This document shows positions 27,128-37,684 of a stretch of 64,000 nucleotides of DNA, in pieces; the first letter of the stretch is position 1, and each line of letters opens with the position of its first letter. Under the pieces are notes generated by a model. That model was not told the DNA's origin. It saw only the letters and a list, made by a program, of their open reading frames with translations, and ran no database searches. The DNA is from Gemmatimonadales bacterium. Lineage in GTDB: Bacteria; Gemmatimonadota; Gemmatimonadetes; Gemmatimonadales; GWC2-71-9. The position numbers were made by a program, and so were the translations under genes. Location: positions 168,952-232,951 of the forward strand of contig DASUJH010000024.1 of NCBI GenBank assembly GCA_036279355.1, written 5' to 3'.

Positions 27128-27532
27128 ATGGCCACCACCAGGAGAAAGAAGTCCGCACGCAAGTCGGCCAAAAGGTCCTCCAAGAAGTCGGCCAAGAAGT
27201 CCGCCAGGAAGTCCGCGCGCAAGCCGGTCGCCCGGAAGCGCGCCGCCCGGCGCCCCGCGCGGCGGAAGAGCGCGGCCACGCGGAAGCCGAATGCCGCGTT
27301 CATGAAGCCGATGACGCCGGACTCGGCGCTCGCGGCCGTGGTCGGGTCGACCCCGCTCCCCCGCACCGAGGTCACCAAGAAGCTCTGGGGTTACATCAAG
27401 AAGCACGGGCTCCAGGATCCCAAGGAGCGCCGCATGATCAACGCCGATGACAAGCTGCGCCCCGTCTTCAACGGCAAGTCGCGGGTCTCGATGTTCGACA
27501 TGACGAAGCTGGTGAACAAGCACCTGAGTTGA
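27128..27532 (+). CDS. SWIB/MDM2-domain protein with histone-H1-like basic tail
   Basis: 134 residues. Residues 3-56 are almost entirely Lys, Arg, Ser and Ala in repeats such as KKSARKSAKRSSKKSAKK, resembling histone H1/Hc1-type DNA-compacting tails. Residues about 62-134 form a SWIB domain (MTPDSALAAVVGSTPLPRTE, LWGYIKKHGLQD, MINADDKLRPVF, MFDMTKLVNKHL). The start at ATG 27128 has GAGGGAGA just upstream. The domain combination suggests a nucleoid-associated protein (inference). A clear terminator follows at 27556-27580. Confidence 0.88.
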   Translation: MATTRRKKSARKSAKRSSKKSAKKSARKSARKPVARKRAARRPARRKSAATRKPNAAFMKPMTPDSALAAVVGSTPLPRTEVTKKLWGYIKKHGLQDPKERRMINADDKLRPVFNGKSRVSMFDMTKLVNKHLS

Positions 27533-27555
27533 CGCGAGCCGTGCGGCTCGACCGG

Positions 27556-27580
27556 GGGCGCTCCCGTCGGAGCGCCCTTT
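27556..27580 (+). terminator. Rho-independent terminator after the SWIB gene
   Basis: GGGCGCTCC and GGAGCGCCC form a perfect 9-bp stem with a CGTC tetraloop, followed by TTT. It lies 24 bp past the SWIB stop and before the ettA start. Confidence 0.75.
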
Positions 27581-27622
27581 GCGTTTCCCGTTCTCCGCGC
27601 ACGCTGTTATCGTTGTGCCCCT

Positions 27623-29305
<1,683 letters not shown>

Positions 29306-29318
29306 CAGCCCGTCGCTG

Positions 29319-29347
29319 TTTACGCCCCGTCGCCGACCGCTTACCCT
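29319..29347 (+). promoter_or_regulatory. Candidate promoter of glgP operon, leaderless
   Basis: TTTACG (29319-29324) and TACCCT (29342-29347) are 17 bp apart, which puts the start of transcription at or next to the ATG at 29355. No Shine-Dalgarno sequence is visible. Confidence 0.3.
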
Positions 29348-29354
29348 TAGGCCC

Positions 29355-31508
29355 ATGACGAGCCAGACCAGCCGGATTCCGTACCTCCCCGCGAGGATCG
29401 AGGGACTCGCGTCGATCGCCATGAACCTCTGGTGGAGCTGGAGCCGCGAGGCCCGCGACCTCTTCCGCGCCATCGACGAGCTGCTCTGGCACCACGTCCG
29501 CCACAATCCACTCGACTTCCTCTGCCGCGTGGACCCCGCACGCGTCGCCGCGGCGGCGAGCGACCGCGACTTCCTCCGCCGCTACGACGACGTCGTCGCG
29601 CGGATGACCCACGAGCTCACGACCGGCGACACCTGGTTCGCGCGCAACTATCCCGACTCGCGTGACGGCCCCGTCGCCTATTTCTGCGCCGAGTTCGGCC
29701 TCCACGCCTCGGTGCCGATCTACTCCGGCGGCCTGGGCGTTCTGGCCGGCGACCATTGCAAGGCCGCATCCGACCTGGGCCTGCCCATGGTGGGCGTCGG
29801 GCTCTTCTACATGAAGGGCTACTTCGACCAGCGGCTCCGGCTCGATGGGTGGCAGGAAGACAGCGACGAGGAGTACGACATCACCCGCACGCCGCTCGAA
29901 CCGGTACGCGGGCCGCGCCACGAGAGCTTCCTTACCGTGGTCGAGACCATGGGCCGCCCGGTGCAGGTCCGCGCCTGGCGCCTCATGGTGGGCCGCGTGC
30001 CGGTCTATCTGCTCGATACCAACCTCGAGGCCAACCACCCCGACGACCGCGGCCTCATGAGCAATCTCTACGGGGGCGGCCGCGATCTTCGCCTCAGGCA
30101 GGAGTGGATCCTCGGCGTGGGCGGCGTACGGGTGCTGCGTGCGGTTGGGGTGAATCCCGGCGTGTGGCATGCGAACGAGGGCCACGCGGCGTTCATGATG
30201 GTCGAGCGGCTGCGCGAGTCCGCCGCCCGCGGCACCGCCTTCGCCGATGCGCTGCGCGAGGTGCGGGCCACCAGCATCTTCACCACGCACACGCCCGTGC
30301 CCGCAGGGCACGACGCCTTTGCCGTCGAGCAGGTGGAGGCGTGCGCCGGCCCGGTGTGGGACGAGGTGGGCATCTCGCGCGACCAGTTTTTCTCGCTGGG
30401 ACAACATCCCGCGCTCCCCGGCCAATTTCATATGACGGCTGCGGCCGTCCGCTGCGCCGCCCGGGTGAACGGCGTCTCGCGCCAGCACGGCCAGGTGTCC
30501 CGTCACCTCTGGCGCGAGCTCTGGCCCAGCCGGCCCTGGGAGACGGTGCCGATCGGTCACGTTACCAACGGCGTGCACGTCCGCACCTGGATGGCGGCGC
30601 CCGTCATGGACCTGCTCGACGAGCGCCTGGGCCGCGACTGGATGGACCGCAGCGACGACCCAGCCCTCTGGGATCAGGTGCTCACGCTCGACCACCAGCG
30701 GCTCTGGGATGCGCACGTGCGCCTCAAGGGCGTGCTCTTCGACTACGTGCGCGAAGACGCGCGCCACCGCTTTGCCGACCAGCACACGGAGGCGGCGCAG
30801 GTGGTGGGCGCCGGGACGCTGCTCGATCCCAAGGCGCTCACGATCGGCTTTGCCCGCCGGTTCGCCACCTACAAGCGCGCCAACCTCATATTTCGCGACC
30901 TCGACCGGCTGCGCCGGCTGCTGGTGAATCCATGGCGCCCGGTGCAGATCGTCTTCGCCGGCAAGGCGCATCCCGCCGACAACCCGGGCAAGGAAGTCTT
31001 GCAGTGTGTCTACCAGTTCACCCGCGATCCGGCGTTCGAGGGGCGCGTGGCGTTTCTGGAAGACTACGACATGCACCTTGCGCACCTGCTGGTGCAGGGC
31101 ACCGATGTGTGGGTGAACCTTCCGCGCCTCCCGCTCGAGGCCTCGGGCACGAGCGGCATGAAGGCGGCGCTCAACGGAGTGCCCCAGCTCGGCACCCTCG
31201 ACGGGTGGTGGAAAGAGGGGTACGACGGGCTCGCGGGATGGGCCATCTCGCCGGCGGGCGAGACCGAAGAGACCGATGCCGCCGACGCCGAGCGATTCTA
31301 CCGCCTGCTCGAGGAGCAGGTGATTCCCTTGTACTACAGCCGGGACGCCCGCGGCGTCCCGCTTGGCTGGGTGGAGAAGATGCGCTACGCGATCCGACTG
31401 GCGGGCGCGCGCTTCACCGCCCGGCGGATGATACAGGAATATGTCCAGGAGTACTACGCACCGGCGTTCCACGCAGACGCAACCGCAGACGATCCCCCCA
31501 CCGCGTGA
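29355..31508 (+). CDS. glgP: Alpha-glucan (glycogen/maltodextrin) phosphorylase
   Basis: 717 residues, GT35 family of the shorter Thermotoga-type. It releases glucose 1-phosphate from alpha-1,4-glucans using PLP. Recognisable parts are FCAEFGLHASVPIYSGGLGVLAGDH, HANEGHAAFM, FTTHTPVPAGHD, the sugar-phosphate region FARRFATYKRANLI and the PLP-lysine segment EASGTSGMKAALNG. It heads a four-gene alpha-glucan operon (glgP, glgA and two GH57 enzymes). Confidence 0.94.
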   Translation: MTSQTSRIPYLPARIEGLASIAMNLWWSWSREARDLFRAIDELLWHHVRHNPLDFLCRVDPARVAAAASDRDFLRRYDDVVARMTHELTTGDTWFARNYPDSRDGPVAYFCAEFGLHASVPIYSGGLGVLAGDHCKAASDLGLPMVGVGLFYMKGYFDQRLRLDGWQEDSDEEYDITRTPLEPVRGPRHESFLTVVETMGRPVQVRAWRLMVGRVPVYLLDTNLEANHPDDRGLMSNLYGGGRDLRLRQEWILGVGGVRVLRAVGVNPGVWHANEGHAAFMMVERLRESAARGTAFADALREVRATSIFTTHTPVPAGHDAFAVEQVEACAGPVWDEVGISRDQFFSLGQHPALPGQFHMTAAAVRCAARVNGVSRQHGQVSRHLWRELWPSRPWETVPIGHVTNGVHVRTWMAAPVMDLLDERLGRDWMDRSDDPALWDQVLTLDHQRLWDAHVRLKGVLFDYVREDARHRFADQHTEAAQVVGAGTLLDPKALTIGFARRFATYKRANLIFRDLDRLRRLLVNPWRPVQIVFAGKAHPADNPGKEVLQCVYQFTRDPAFEGRVAFLEDYDMHLAHLLVQGTDVWVNLPRLPLEASGTSGMKAALNGVPQLGTLDGWWKEGYDGLAGWAISPAGETEETDAADAERFYRLLEEQVIPLYYSRDARGVPLGWVEKMRYAIRLAGARFTARRMIQEYVQEYYAPAFHADATADDPPTA

Positions 31509-31521
31509 GCAGGCGGAGGCC

Positions 31522-33042
31522 GTGGCACGCATCTCCCCGCCCGCCGCACCAGGCACGGCCAGGGCGCCGCTGAGCACGCCGGCCGGCGAGCCGGTGTCCG
31601 TCGTGCATCTCACCGCCGAATACTTCCCGTTCGCCCGCACCGGCGGCCTCGGGGAAGCCGTGAGCGGCCTCGCCAGGTTTCAGCACGACGCCGGGCTTCC
31701 GGTCGCGATCGTCATGCCGCTGTACCGCTCGGTGCGCGACGCCGCTCCCGACCTCGAGCCCGTGGGACCGCCCATCCGGGTGCTGCTCGGGCCGCGCATC
31801 GAGGAGGCGCGGCTCTTCCGCGTGGCCGGGCACGGCCGCGGGCGCGGCCCTCAGGTCTACTTCATCGAGCATCTCGAGTTCTTCAACCGCGCCGGAATCT
31901 ACGGAGAGAACGGCGCCGATTACCAGGACAACGCGCGGCGCTTCGCGTTTCTGGCGCTCGCCGCGTGCCTCGCGCTTCCTCGCGTGATGCGCGGCCCGAT
32001 CCTCTTGCACACGCACGACTGGCACACGGCGCTTGCCCCCGTCTACCTCCGCACCGTGCTTGCGGACGACCCTGATACGCCCGAGGCGTACACCGTGCTG
32101 TCGGTGCACAATCCCGGCTACCAGGGTCACTTCGCGCCAGCCGTGATGCCCGAGATCGGGCTCCCGTGGACGCTGTTCAACTGGCGGCAGCTCGAGTGGT
32201 ACGGTAAGGTGAACTTCCTCAAGGGCGGCCTCGCATTCACCGACTACGCGGTGACCGTGAGTCCCACCCAGGCCGAGGAGTTGCGCACGCCGGGCGGCGG
32301 GTTCGGCCTGCACGGGATGTTCACCGCCCTCGGGCCGCGGTTGGTGGGGATTCTGAACGGGATCGATCAGTCCGTCTGGGACCCGGCGCACGACGGCCAG
32401 ATCACCGCGCCGTACTCGGCCGACTCGCTCGGCGACAAGGCCAAGTGCAAGCGCGCGCTGCAGCGTTCCTACGGGCTGCCGCAGCGGCGAAAGGTGCCGC
32501 TCTTCGGCATGACCGGCCGGCTGGTCACGCAGAAGGGGCTCGACCTCATCCTCGGGAGCCGGCACCTCCTCGCGCAGGATGCGCAGTTCGTTTTTCTCGG
32601 AAGCGGCGAGCCGCGCTACGAGCGCGCGCTCACCGGGCTTGCGGGCGCCAATCCCGACCGCATCGGCGTGCAGCTCGACTTCACCGACCGTCTGGAGCAC
32701 CGGCTCATGGCGGGCGTGGATGTCTTCCTCATGCCGTCGATCTACGAGCCGTGCGGGCTCACCCAGATGCGGGCGCAGCGCTACGGCGCGCTGCCGGTGG
32801 CGCGGCGGGTCGGCGGCCTGGCCGATACGATCGACGACGACGCGACCGGCTTTCTCTTCGATGCATACACGCCGATGGCGCTCGAGGCCGCGGCGTTCCG
32901 TGCGCTCGATTGCTGGGCCGACGCTGCGGCCTGGCGGCATATGGCCCGTGCCGCGATGGCAAAGGACTTCAGTTGGCAGCGCTCGGCCACGGCCTACCTG
33001 GACGTCTACCGGCGCGCGGTGGCCCACGCCGCCCGCGTTTGA
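31522..33042 (+). CDS. glgA: Glycogen synthase (GT5)
   Basis: 506 residues from the GTG at 31522. An ATG at 31441 would add 27 low-complexity residues and overlap glgP by 68 bp, so the later start is preferred. The catalytic core begins VVHLTAEYFPFARTGGLGEA. The usual ADP-glucose-binding KTGGL is RTGGL (Arg at residue 39), an uncommon change. Later motifs include HTHDWHTALAP, VHNPGYQGHF, GMTGRLVTQKGLDL and MPSIYEPCGLTQMRAQRYG, all typical of GlgA. The enzyme elongates alpha-1,4-glucan chains from ADP- or UDP-glucose; no glgC lies in the window. Confidence 0.92.
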   Translation: MARISPPAAPGTARAPLSTPAGEPVSVVHLTAEYFPFARTGGLGEAVSGLARFQHDAGLPVAIVMPLYRSVRDAAPDLEPVGPPIRVLLGPRIEEARLFRVAGHGRGRGPQVYFIEHLEFFNRAGIYGENGADYQDNARRFAFLALAACLALPRVMRGPILLHTHDWHTALAPVYLRTVLADDPDTPEAYTVLSVHNPGYQGHFAPAVMPEIGLPWTLFNWRQLEWYGKVNFLKGGLAFTDYAVTVSPTQAEELRTPGGGFGLHGMFTALGPRLVGILNGIDQSVWDPAHDGQITAPYSADSLGDKAKCKRALQRSYGLPQRRKVPLFGMTGRLVTQKGLDLILGSRHLLAQDAQFVFLGSGEPRYERALTGLAGANPDRIGVQLDFTDRLEHRLMAGVDVFLMPSIYEPCGLTQMRAQRYGALPVARRVGGLADTIDDDATGFLFDAYTPMALEAAAFRALDCWADAAAWRHMARAAMAKDFSWQRSATAYLDVYRRAVAHAARV

Positions 33043-33056
33043 GCGAGGAGCTCGCG

Positions 33057-34748
33057 ATGGACTTCGTGCTCACGCTGCACAGCCATCTGCCCTGGGTGCT
33101 GAACCACGGGCGCTGGCCGCACGGCAGCGATTGGCTGACCGAAGCCGCTCTCGACACGTACCTCCCGCTGCTCGAGGTCTTTCGGAACCTGGAGGCCGAC
33201 CGGGTACCCGCGCCGGTCACGATCGGCTTTACCCCGGTGCTCGCCAACCAGCTCGCGAGTCCCCTCTTCGCGGCCGAGATGGAGACCTTTCTCGCGCAGC
33301 GGCTCCGGGCGTGCGACGAGGCGCTCGCCTCGATGCCCGCCACCGGCGATGCGCACCTCGTGCCGCTGGTGCGGTTCTGGCGCGAGCGCCTGGAGCGGCT
33401 GCGCGAGCTCGCGCGCGAGATCGAGTACGATCTCGTCGGTGCCTTCCGCGCCCTGCAGGACCGCGGCCGCCTCGAGATCATCGGCTCGGCCGCGACCCAC
33501 GGATTCCTGCCACTGCTCGCGCGCGACGAAAGCATCCGGCTCCAGCTCGCGGTGGGCGTCGCCGAGCATCGCCGGCTCTTCGGCCGGGCGCCGGAGGGCT
33601 GCTGGCTCCCCGAGTGCGCCTATCGCCCGCGCGGCCCGTGGGCTCCGTGGCCCGGCGCGCCCAAGTCCGGCGTACGCCGCGGCATCGAGGAGCACCTGGC
33701 CGACGCGGGCTTCCACTACTTCTTCGTCGACGCGCATCTCGCCGCCGCAGGCCGTCCGCTGGGCGTCTACGGCGATCCGCTCGCCGGCCCGCGTGAGGCG
33801 GCCGACGGCACCGCTGGCGCGGGCAGCGCCACGCTCCGGAGTCCCTATCGCGCCTACCGGGTTTCACCGGCGCGCGGCGCGCGCAACGTTGTCGCCTACG
33901 TGCGCGATCCGCGCGCGTCGATGCAGGTGTGGAGCCGCCACGAGGGCTATCCCGGCGAGGCGCGGTACCTCGAGTTCCACAAGATCCGCTGGCCCGGCGG
34001 CCTCAAGCTCTGGCGCGTCACCGGACCGGAGGTCGACCTCGGCGAGAAGGACGCGTACGACCCCGCCGGCGCGCGCGAATCGGCCGGCGGCCATGGGCGC
34101 CACTTCGCGCACCTGCTCGAGGAGCTGTCGATCGATCGCTCGCCCGGCCCCGATGGCGTCATCGTGGCGCCGTTCGACACCGAGCTGTTCGGGCACTGGT
34201 GGTTCGAGGGACCCGATTTTTTGGGCGAGGTGTACCGCGCGCTCACCCGCGAGCCCGATGTGCGGCCGGCCACCGGCTCGGCCCACCTGGCCGAGCATCC
34301 CGCGCGCGCGGCGATTCGCCTGCCGCCCGGCACCTGGGGCGCCAACGGCGACTATAGCATGTGGCTCAGCGACCAGACGGCGTGGACCTGGCAGCGGCTC
34401 TGGCCGCTCGAGGAGGCGTTCTGGGACGTGGCGGGCGACGCGCTCGCGGAGCCGGCGGCGCGCCCCGTGCTGGCGCAGGCCACCCGCGAGCTGCTGCTCG
34501 CCCAGTCGTCCGACTGGCAGTTCATCATCTCGACCGGCGCCGTGGTCGATTACGCCGAGCGCCGCTTCAACCTGCACTGCGACGACACCGCGCGCCTGAT
34601 CGCCGCGCTCACGCCCGGAGGCGGGGTGCCGATCGAGGAGGGCCAGCGGCTCGCCGAGGAGCTTGGGCGGCGCGACCCGCTCTTTCCCGACGTGCTGCCG
34701 GCGGTGGCCGCCGCGCTCAACGGCTCGCGCTCGATCGCCCTGAGCTGA
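33057..34748 (+). CDS. GH57 1,4-alpha-glucan branching enzyme
   Basis: 563 residues, matching the Thermus TTHA1902-type GH57 branching enzyme. It has LHSHLPWVLNHGRWPHG at the N-terminus, ATHGFLPLL, the nucleophile segment WLPECAYRPRGPW (Glu near 185) and the acid segment APFDTELFGHWWFEG (Asp near 373). The C-terminal helical DUF1957 region ends around SSDWQFIISTG. The enzyme transfers glucan segments to alpha-1,6 positions. The ATG at 33057 follows GCGAGGAG and starts 14 bp after glgA. It takes the place of a GH13 GlgB, which is not present nearby. Confidence 0.9.
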   Translation: MDFVLTLHSHLPWVLNHGRWPHGSDWLTEAALDTYLPLLEVFRNLEADRVPAPVTIGFTPVLANQLASPLFAAEMETFLAQRLRACDEALASMPATGDAHLVPLVRFWRERLERLRELAREIEYDLVGAFRALQDRGRLEIIGSAATHGFLPLLARDESIRLQLAVGVAEHRRLFGRAPEGCWLPECAYRPRGPWAPWPGAPKSGVRRGIEEHLADAGFHYFFVDAHLAAAGRPLGVYGDPLAGPREAADGTAGAGSATLRSPYRAYRVSPARGARNVVAYVRDPRASMQVWSRHEGYPGEARYLEFHKIRWPGGLKLWRVTGPEVDLGEKDAYDPAGARESAGGHGRHFAHLLEELSIDRSPGPDGVIVAPFDTELFGHWWFEGPDFLGEVYRALTREPDVRPATGSAHLAEHPARAAIRLPPGTWGANGDYSMWLSDQTAWTWQRLWPLEEAFWDVAGDALAEPAARPVLAQATRELLLAQSSDWQFIISTGAVVDYAERRFNLHCDDTARLIAALTPGGGVPIEEGQRLAEELGRRDPLFPDVLPAVAAALNGSRSIALS

Positions 34749-34755
34749 CGCCGCG

Positions 34756-36720
34756 ATGCGCCCGCTCCGCTTCGTCTTCGGCCTGCACCTCCACCAGCCG
34801 GTCGGCAACTTCGACCAGGTGTTCCAGCAGCACCTCGACGACGTGTACCGGCCGCTGCTCGAGCGGTTGGCCGGCGCCGACTTCTTCCCCGCCGTCCTTC
34901 ACATTTCCGGTCCACTCCTCGAGTGGCTCGAGCGACACGCGCCCGCGTACCTCGACCGCCTCGCTCCGTTCGTGGCGGACCGAAGGATCGAGCTGCTCCT
35001 GGGCGGCTTCTACGAGCCGGTGCTCGCGTCGCTCCCGCGCGCGGACCGGGTCGAGCAGATCGGCTGGCTCAAGGACGCGCTTCGCCGCCGGTTCGGCGTC
35101 GAGGCCGAGGGACTCTGGCTCACCGAGCGCGTATGGGAGCCGGAGCTCGCGGTGGACCTGGCCGAGGCCGGCGTGCGCTACGCGCTGGTGGATGACCGGC
35201 ACTTCCTCGTCACCGGCTTTACGAGCGACCAGCTCCACGCGCCCTGGTGGACCGAGACGAGCGGGCGGCGCGTGGCCCTGTTCCCGATCGACGAGCGCCT
35301 TCGCTACCTCATTCCTTTCCGGCCGCCGGCAGAAACCGCCGCATACCTCGACGAGCTGCGCGCCGCCGGCCACCAGCTCGCCGTGCTCGCCGACGATGGC
35401 GAGAAGTTCGGCGGGTGGCCCGGCACCCGCGAGTGGGTCTACGACCGCGGCTGGCTCGATCAGTTCATGGCGACGATCCGCGGTCGCATCGATGCGGGCG
35501 CGGTCGAGCTCAGCACGCTCGCCGACGCGCTGCGGGAGGTGCCGAGCGGCGGCCTCGCCTACCTGCCCACGGCGTCGTATCGCGAAATGGAGGCGTGGTC
35601 CCTCCCGGCCGCCGCCGCCATCCGGCTCGGCCGCCTGGAGCGCGACCTGGGAGAGGAGCGCATCGCGGGGCCGGACGGCTCGCTCATTCGCGGCGCGCAC
35701 TGGCGCAACTTCTTCGTGAAGTACTCCGAGTCGAACCGGATGCACAAGAAGATGCAGGCGCTCTCCGAACTGGCACGCCGCCGCGGCGACCCCGAGGACG
35801 TGCGCCGCGCCATTGGCCGCGCGCAGTGCAACGACGCATACTGGCACGGCGTCTTCGGCGGCCTCTATCTGCCGCACCTGCGCGAGGCGATCTGGCGCAA
35901 CCTCGCCGCCGCGGAAGCGGGCCTGCGCCGGGGCCAGGGACTGGCGTGGGAGGTGCTCGACCTCGACAACGACGGCCACGACGAAATCTGGGTCCACTCG
36001 GATCGGTTCAGCGCGGTGGTGAGCCCCCACCGTGGCGGGGCGGTCGAGGACTATACGATTTTCGCGACGGGGATCAACTACGCCAACGCCCTCACGCGCC
36101 GGCTCGAGCCGTATTACGTCACCGCGATCGAGGAGCAGGCGCGCGCCGAGCACGGGGACAGCGCCGGTGCGGCGAGCATTCACGACATCGAAGCGGGGCT
36201 CCGGCTCGATGCGCAGCCGCCCACCGACCGCGAGGACCGCACGCTCTTCGTGGACCGGGTGCTGGCACCCGGCATTGCGCTGGAGAACTATGTCGCCGGA
36301 GACTACGCGCCGGTGCGGTCGTGGGCCCGAGTGCCGGCCGCGTACGAAGTGTCGCGGCCGCGCGGCGCGGTGGAGATCCGCTGTACCCTGCCCGCGGGCG
36401 GGATCTCGGACGCCGTGAGCGACGGCGCGCCTCGGCCGCTGGAGAAGCTCATTCGGTTCACGCCGGACGGGCGGGTCACCGTGTCGTACGCGTGGGATCC
36501 GGCGATGGCCGCACCCGACGATCTCTTCGCCCCTGAGCTCTCGCTCTTCCGGCCGCTCGATGCGGCGTTCGAGCCCAAGCCCGAGGTGTGGAGCTTTCCG
36601 ATCGAGACGCTGGCCAAGTCCGAGCGCGGGCTCGACCGTACCCTGCAAGGCGAATCGATCACGCCGCGCTGGCCGGTGAGCGCCGGCGCCGCCCGAATCA
36701 GCCTCTCCGCGGAAGACTGA
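34756..36720 (+). CDS. GH57 4-alpha-glucanotransferase / alpha-amylase-like
   Basis: 654 residues. The GH57 catalytic barrel (about 1-300) has GLHLHQPVGNFDQVFQQH, the nucleophile Glu in LTERVWEPELA (near 124) and the Asp in LADDGEKFGGWPGT (near 213). The C-terminal beta-sandwich region (DUF1925/DUF1926) is as in Thermococcus 4-alpha-glucanotransferase. It disproportionates malto-oligosaccharides, which complements the phosphorylase in the same operon. It starts 7 bp after the branching enzyme. It could act as a hydrolase instead. Confidence 0.9.
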   Translation: MRPLRFVFGLHLHQPVGNFDQVFQQHLDDVYRPLLERLAGADFFPAVLHISGPLLEWLERHAPAYLDRLAPFVADRRIELLLGGFYEPVLASLPRADRVEQIGWLKDALRRRFGVEAEGLWLTERVWEPELAVDLAEAGVRYALVDDRHFLVTGFTSDQLHAPWWTETSGRRVALFPIDERLRYLIPFRPPAETAAYLDELRAAGHQLAVLADDGEKFGGWPGTREWVYDRGWLDQFMATIRGRIDAGAVELSTLADALREVPSGGLAYLPTASYREMEAWSLPAAAAIRLGRLERDLGEERIAGPDGSLIRGAHWRNFFVKYSESNRMHKKMQALSELARRRGDPEDVRRAIGRAQCNDAYWHGVFGGLYLPHLREAIWRNLAAAEAGLRRGQGLAWEVLDLDNDGHDEIWVHSDRFSAVVSPHRGGAVEDYTIFATGINYANALTRRLEPYYVTAIEEQARAEHGDSAGAASIHDIEAGLRLDAQPPTDREDRTLFVDRVLAPGIALENYVAGDYAPVRSWARVPAAYEVSRPRGAVEIRCTLPAGGISDAVSDGAPRPLEKLIRFTPDGRVTVSYAWDPAMAAPDDLFAPELSLFRPLDAAFEPKPEVWSFPIETLAKSERGLDRTLQGESITPRWPVSAGAARISLSAED

Positions 36721-36741
36721 GCGCTCGGCAGCGCGCCGGCC

Positions 36742-37584
36742 CTACGTCCCCGATTTCACAGCCGGCCGCCCGACGCCAATCTTGCCGTCGGCTCGCCCCT
36801 TCAGGTACTCGTAAATCTCGTTCATCGTCTGGGGCTCCATGCCGAGCGCACACCAGGACGGCATCCCCTTGGCGGGCCGGCCGGCGCACACCGTCGCAAC
36901 GAAGATCGCCTTCGTGGGAATGGGGCCGTCCGACTTGAGCGAATTCACCAGCGCCGGCGCGAACGAGCTCCCCACACCGAACTCGCCGTGGCAGCGTGCG
37001 CAATTGAGCTCGAACTGCTTCCAGCCCTGATAGGCGGTTTCCGAGATCGTATCGTGCGGCGCGGGATGATACTTGTCGTGCAGGATCTGCGGTGGTGGTC
37101 CCTCCTGGTTCGCGGCCGCACCGGCCGACGTGCTGCCGGCGGCGGTGCTGCCGGCCGACGTCGTCCCGGCCGCGGCCGCTGCGGGCGGCTTCATGTGCAT
37201 CGAGTCCTGCCGCGACGAGTTCGGCCTGCCCCTCGGCGCGCGCGCGATCTGGGCGGCGCGGGTGGAGTCGGCCGATGACGTGCGGGAGCTGTTCGTCGCG
37301 GCGGTGGCCTGATCGGAGCCGGCGCGTCCGGCCGTGTCGGCCGCCGCGGGTGCCATTGCCGTGGTGTCACTCGACGTCGTGGTGCTCGATGCCGGTGCAG
37401 GCGCGGCGGTGTCGGCCGGCGCCGGCGCTGCCAGCGTCGTGTCCGGCTGTCCCTGGGCCGCTCCGGCCTCGCCCCGGCTGGGGGGCGCGCTGCACCCGAT
37501 CGCCAGGAAGAGACTGCCCAGCAGGCCGCACGCTATGCGAGCCGCGGCGGGGGTGCCCGTCACACGGAATTTTCTGGCGCTCAT
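36742..37584 (-). CDS. Lipoprotein c-type cytochrome
   Basis: 280 residues. An N-terminal signal ends in the lipobox LAIGC. A long Ala/Thr/Ser/Pro-rich linker (about 35-165) with a His/Met patch follows, then a single cytochrome c domain. Haem attachment is C195-A-R-C198-H199 and the distal ligand is probably Met241 in KGMPSW. The domain resembles class I cytochromes of the cbb3/NirM-like type and would carry electrons at the periplasmic face of a membrane. The ATG at 37584 is used; the frame upstream is antisense to aguB. Confidence 0.88.
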   Translation of the reverse strand: MSARKFRVTGTPAAARIACGLLGSLFLAIGCSAPPSRGEAGAAQGQPDTTLAAPAPADTAAPAPASSTTTSSDTTAMAPAAADTAGRAGSDQATAATNSSRTSSADSTRAAQIARAPRGRPNSSRQDSMHMKPPAAAAAGTTSAGSTAAGSTSAGAAANQEGPPPQILHDKYHPAPHDTISETAYQGWKQFELNCARCHGEFGVGSSFAPALVNSLKSDGPIPTKAIFVATVCAGRPAKGMPSWCALGMEPQTMNEIYEYLKGRADGKIGVGRPAVKSGT

Positions 37585-37609
37585 CGGTACATCCTCCCAG
37601 GTGCAAAAT

Positions 37610-37627
37610 GGCGGCGTTCGCGCCGCC
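37610..37627. other. GC hairpin with TTCG loop between cytochrome c and aguB
   Basis: GGCGGCG and CGCCGCC pair perfectly around a TTCG tetraloop. It lies in the cytochrome c leader on the minus strand and upstream of the CRP-like dyad on the plus strand. The role is unknown. Confidence 0.4.
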
Positions 37628-37631
37628 GTCG

Positions 37632-37677
37632 CGTGATGCACGTCACCCGCGCCTCGCGGCCCCGGCGCGGCTATTTT
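37632..37677 (+). promoter_or_regulatory. CRP/FNR-type dyad and -10 element upstream of aguB
   Basis: GTGA-N6-TCAC (37633-37646) is a perfect half-site pair of the CRP family core. A TATTTT -10 hexamer lies at 37672-37677, only 7 nt before the aguB ATG at 37685. The dyad centre is about 45 bp before the predicted start point, an activator position. It may also serve the divergent cytochrome gene. Confidence 0.4.
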
Positions 37678-37684
37678 CCGCTCC

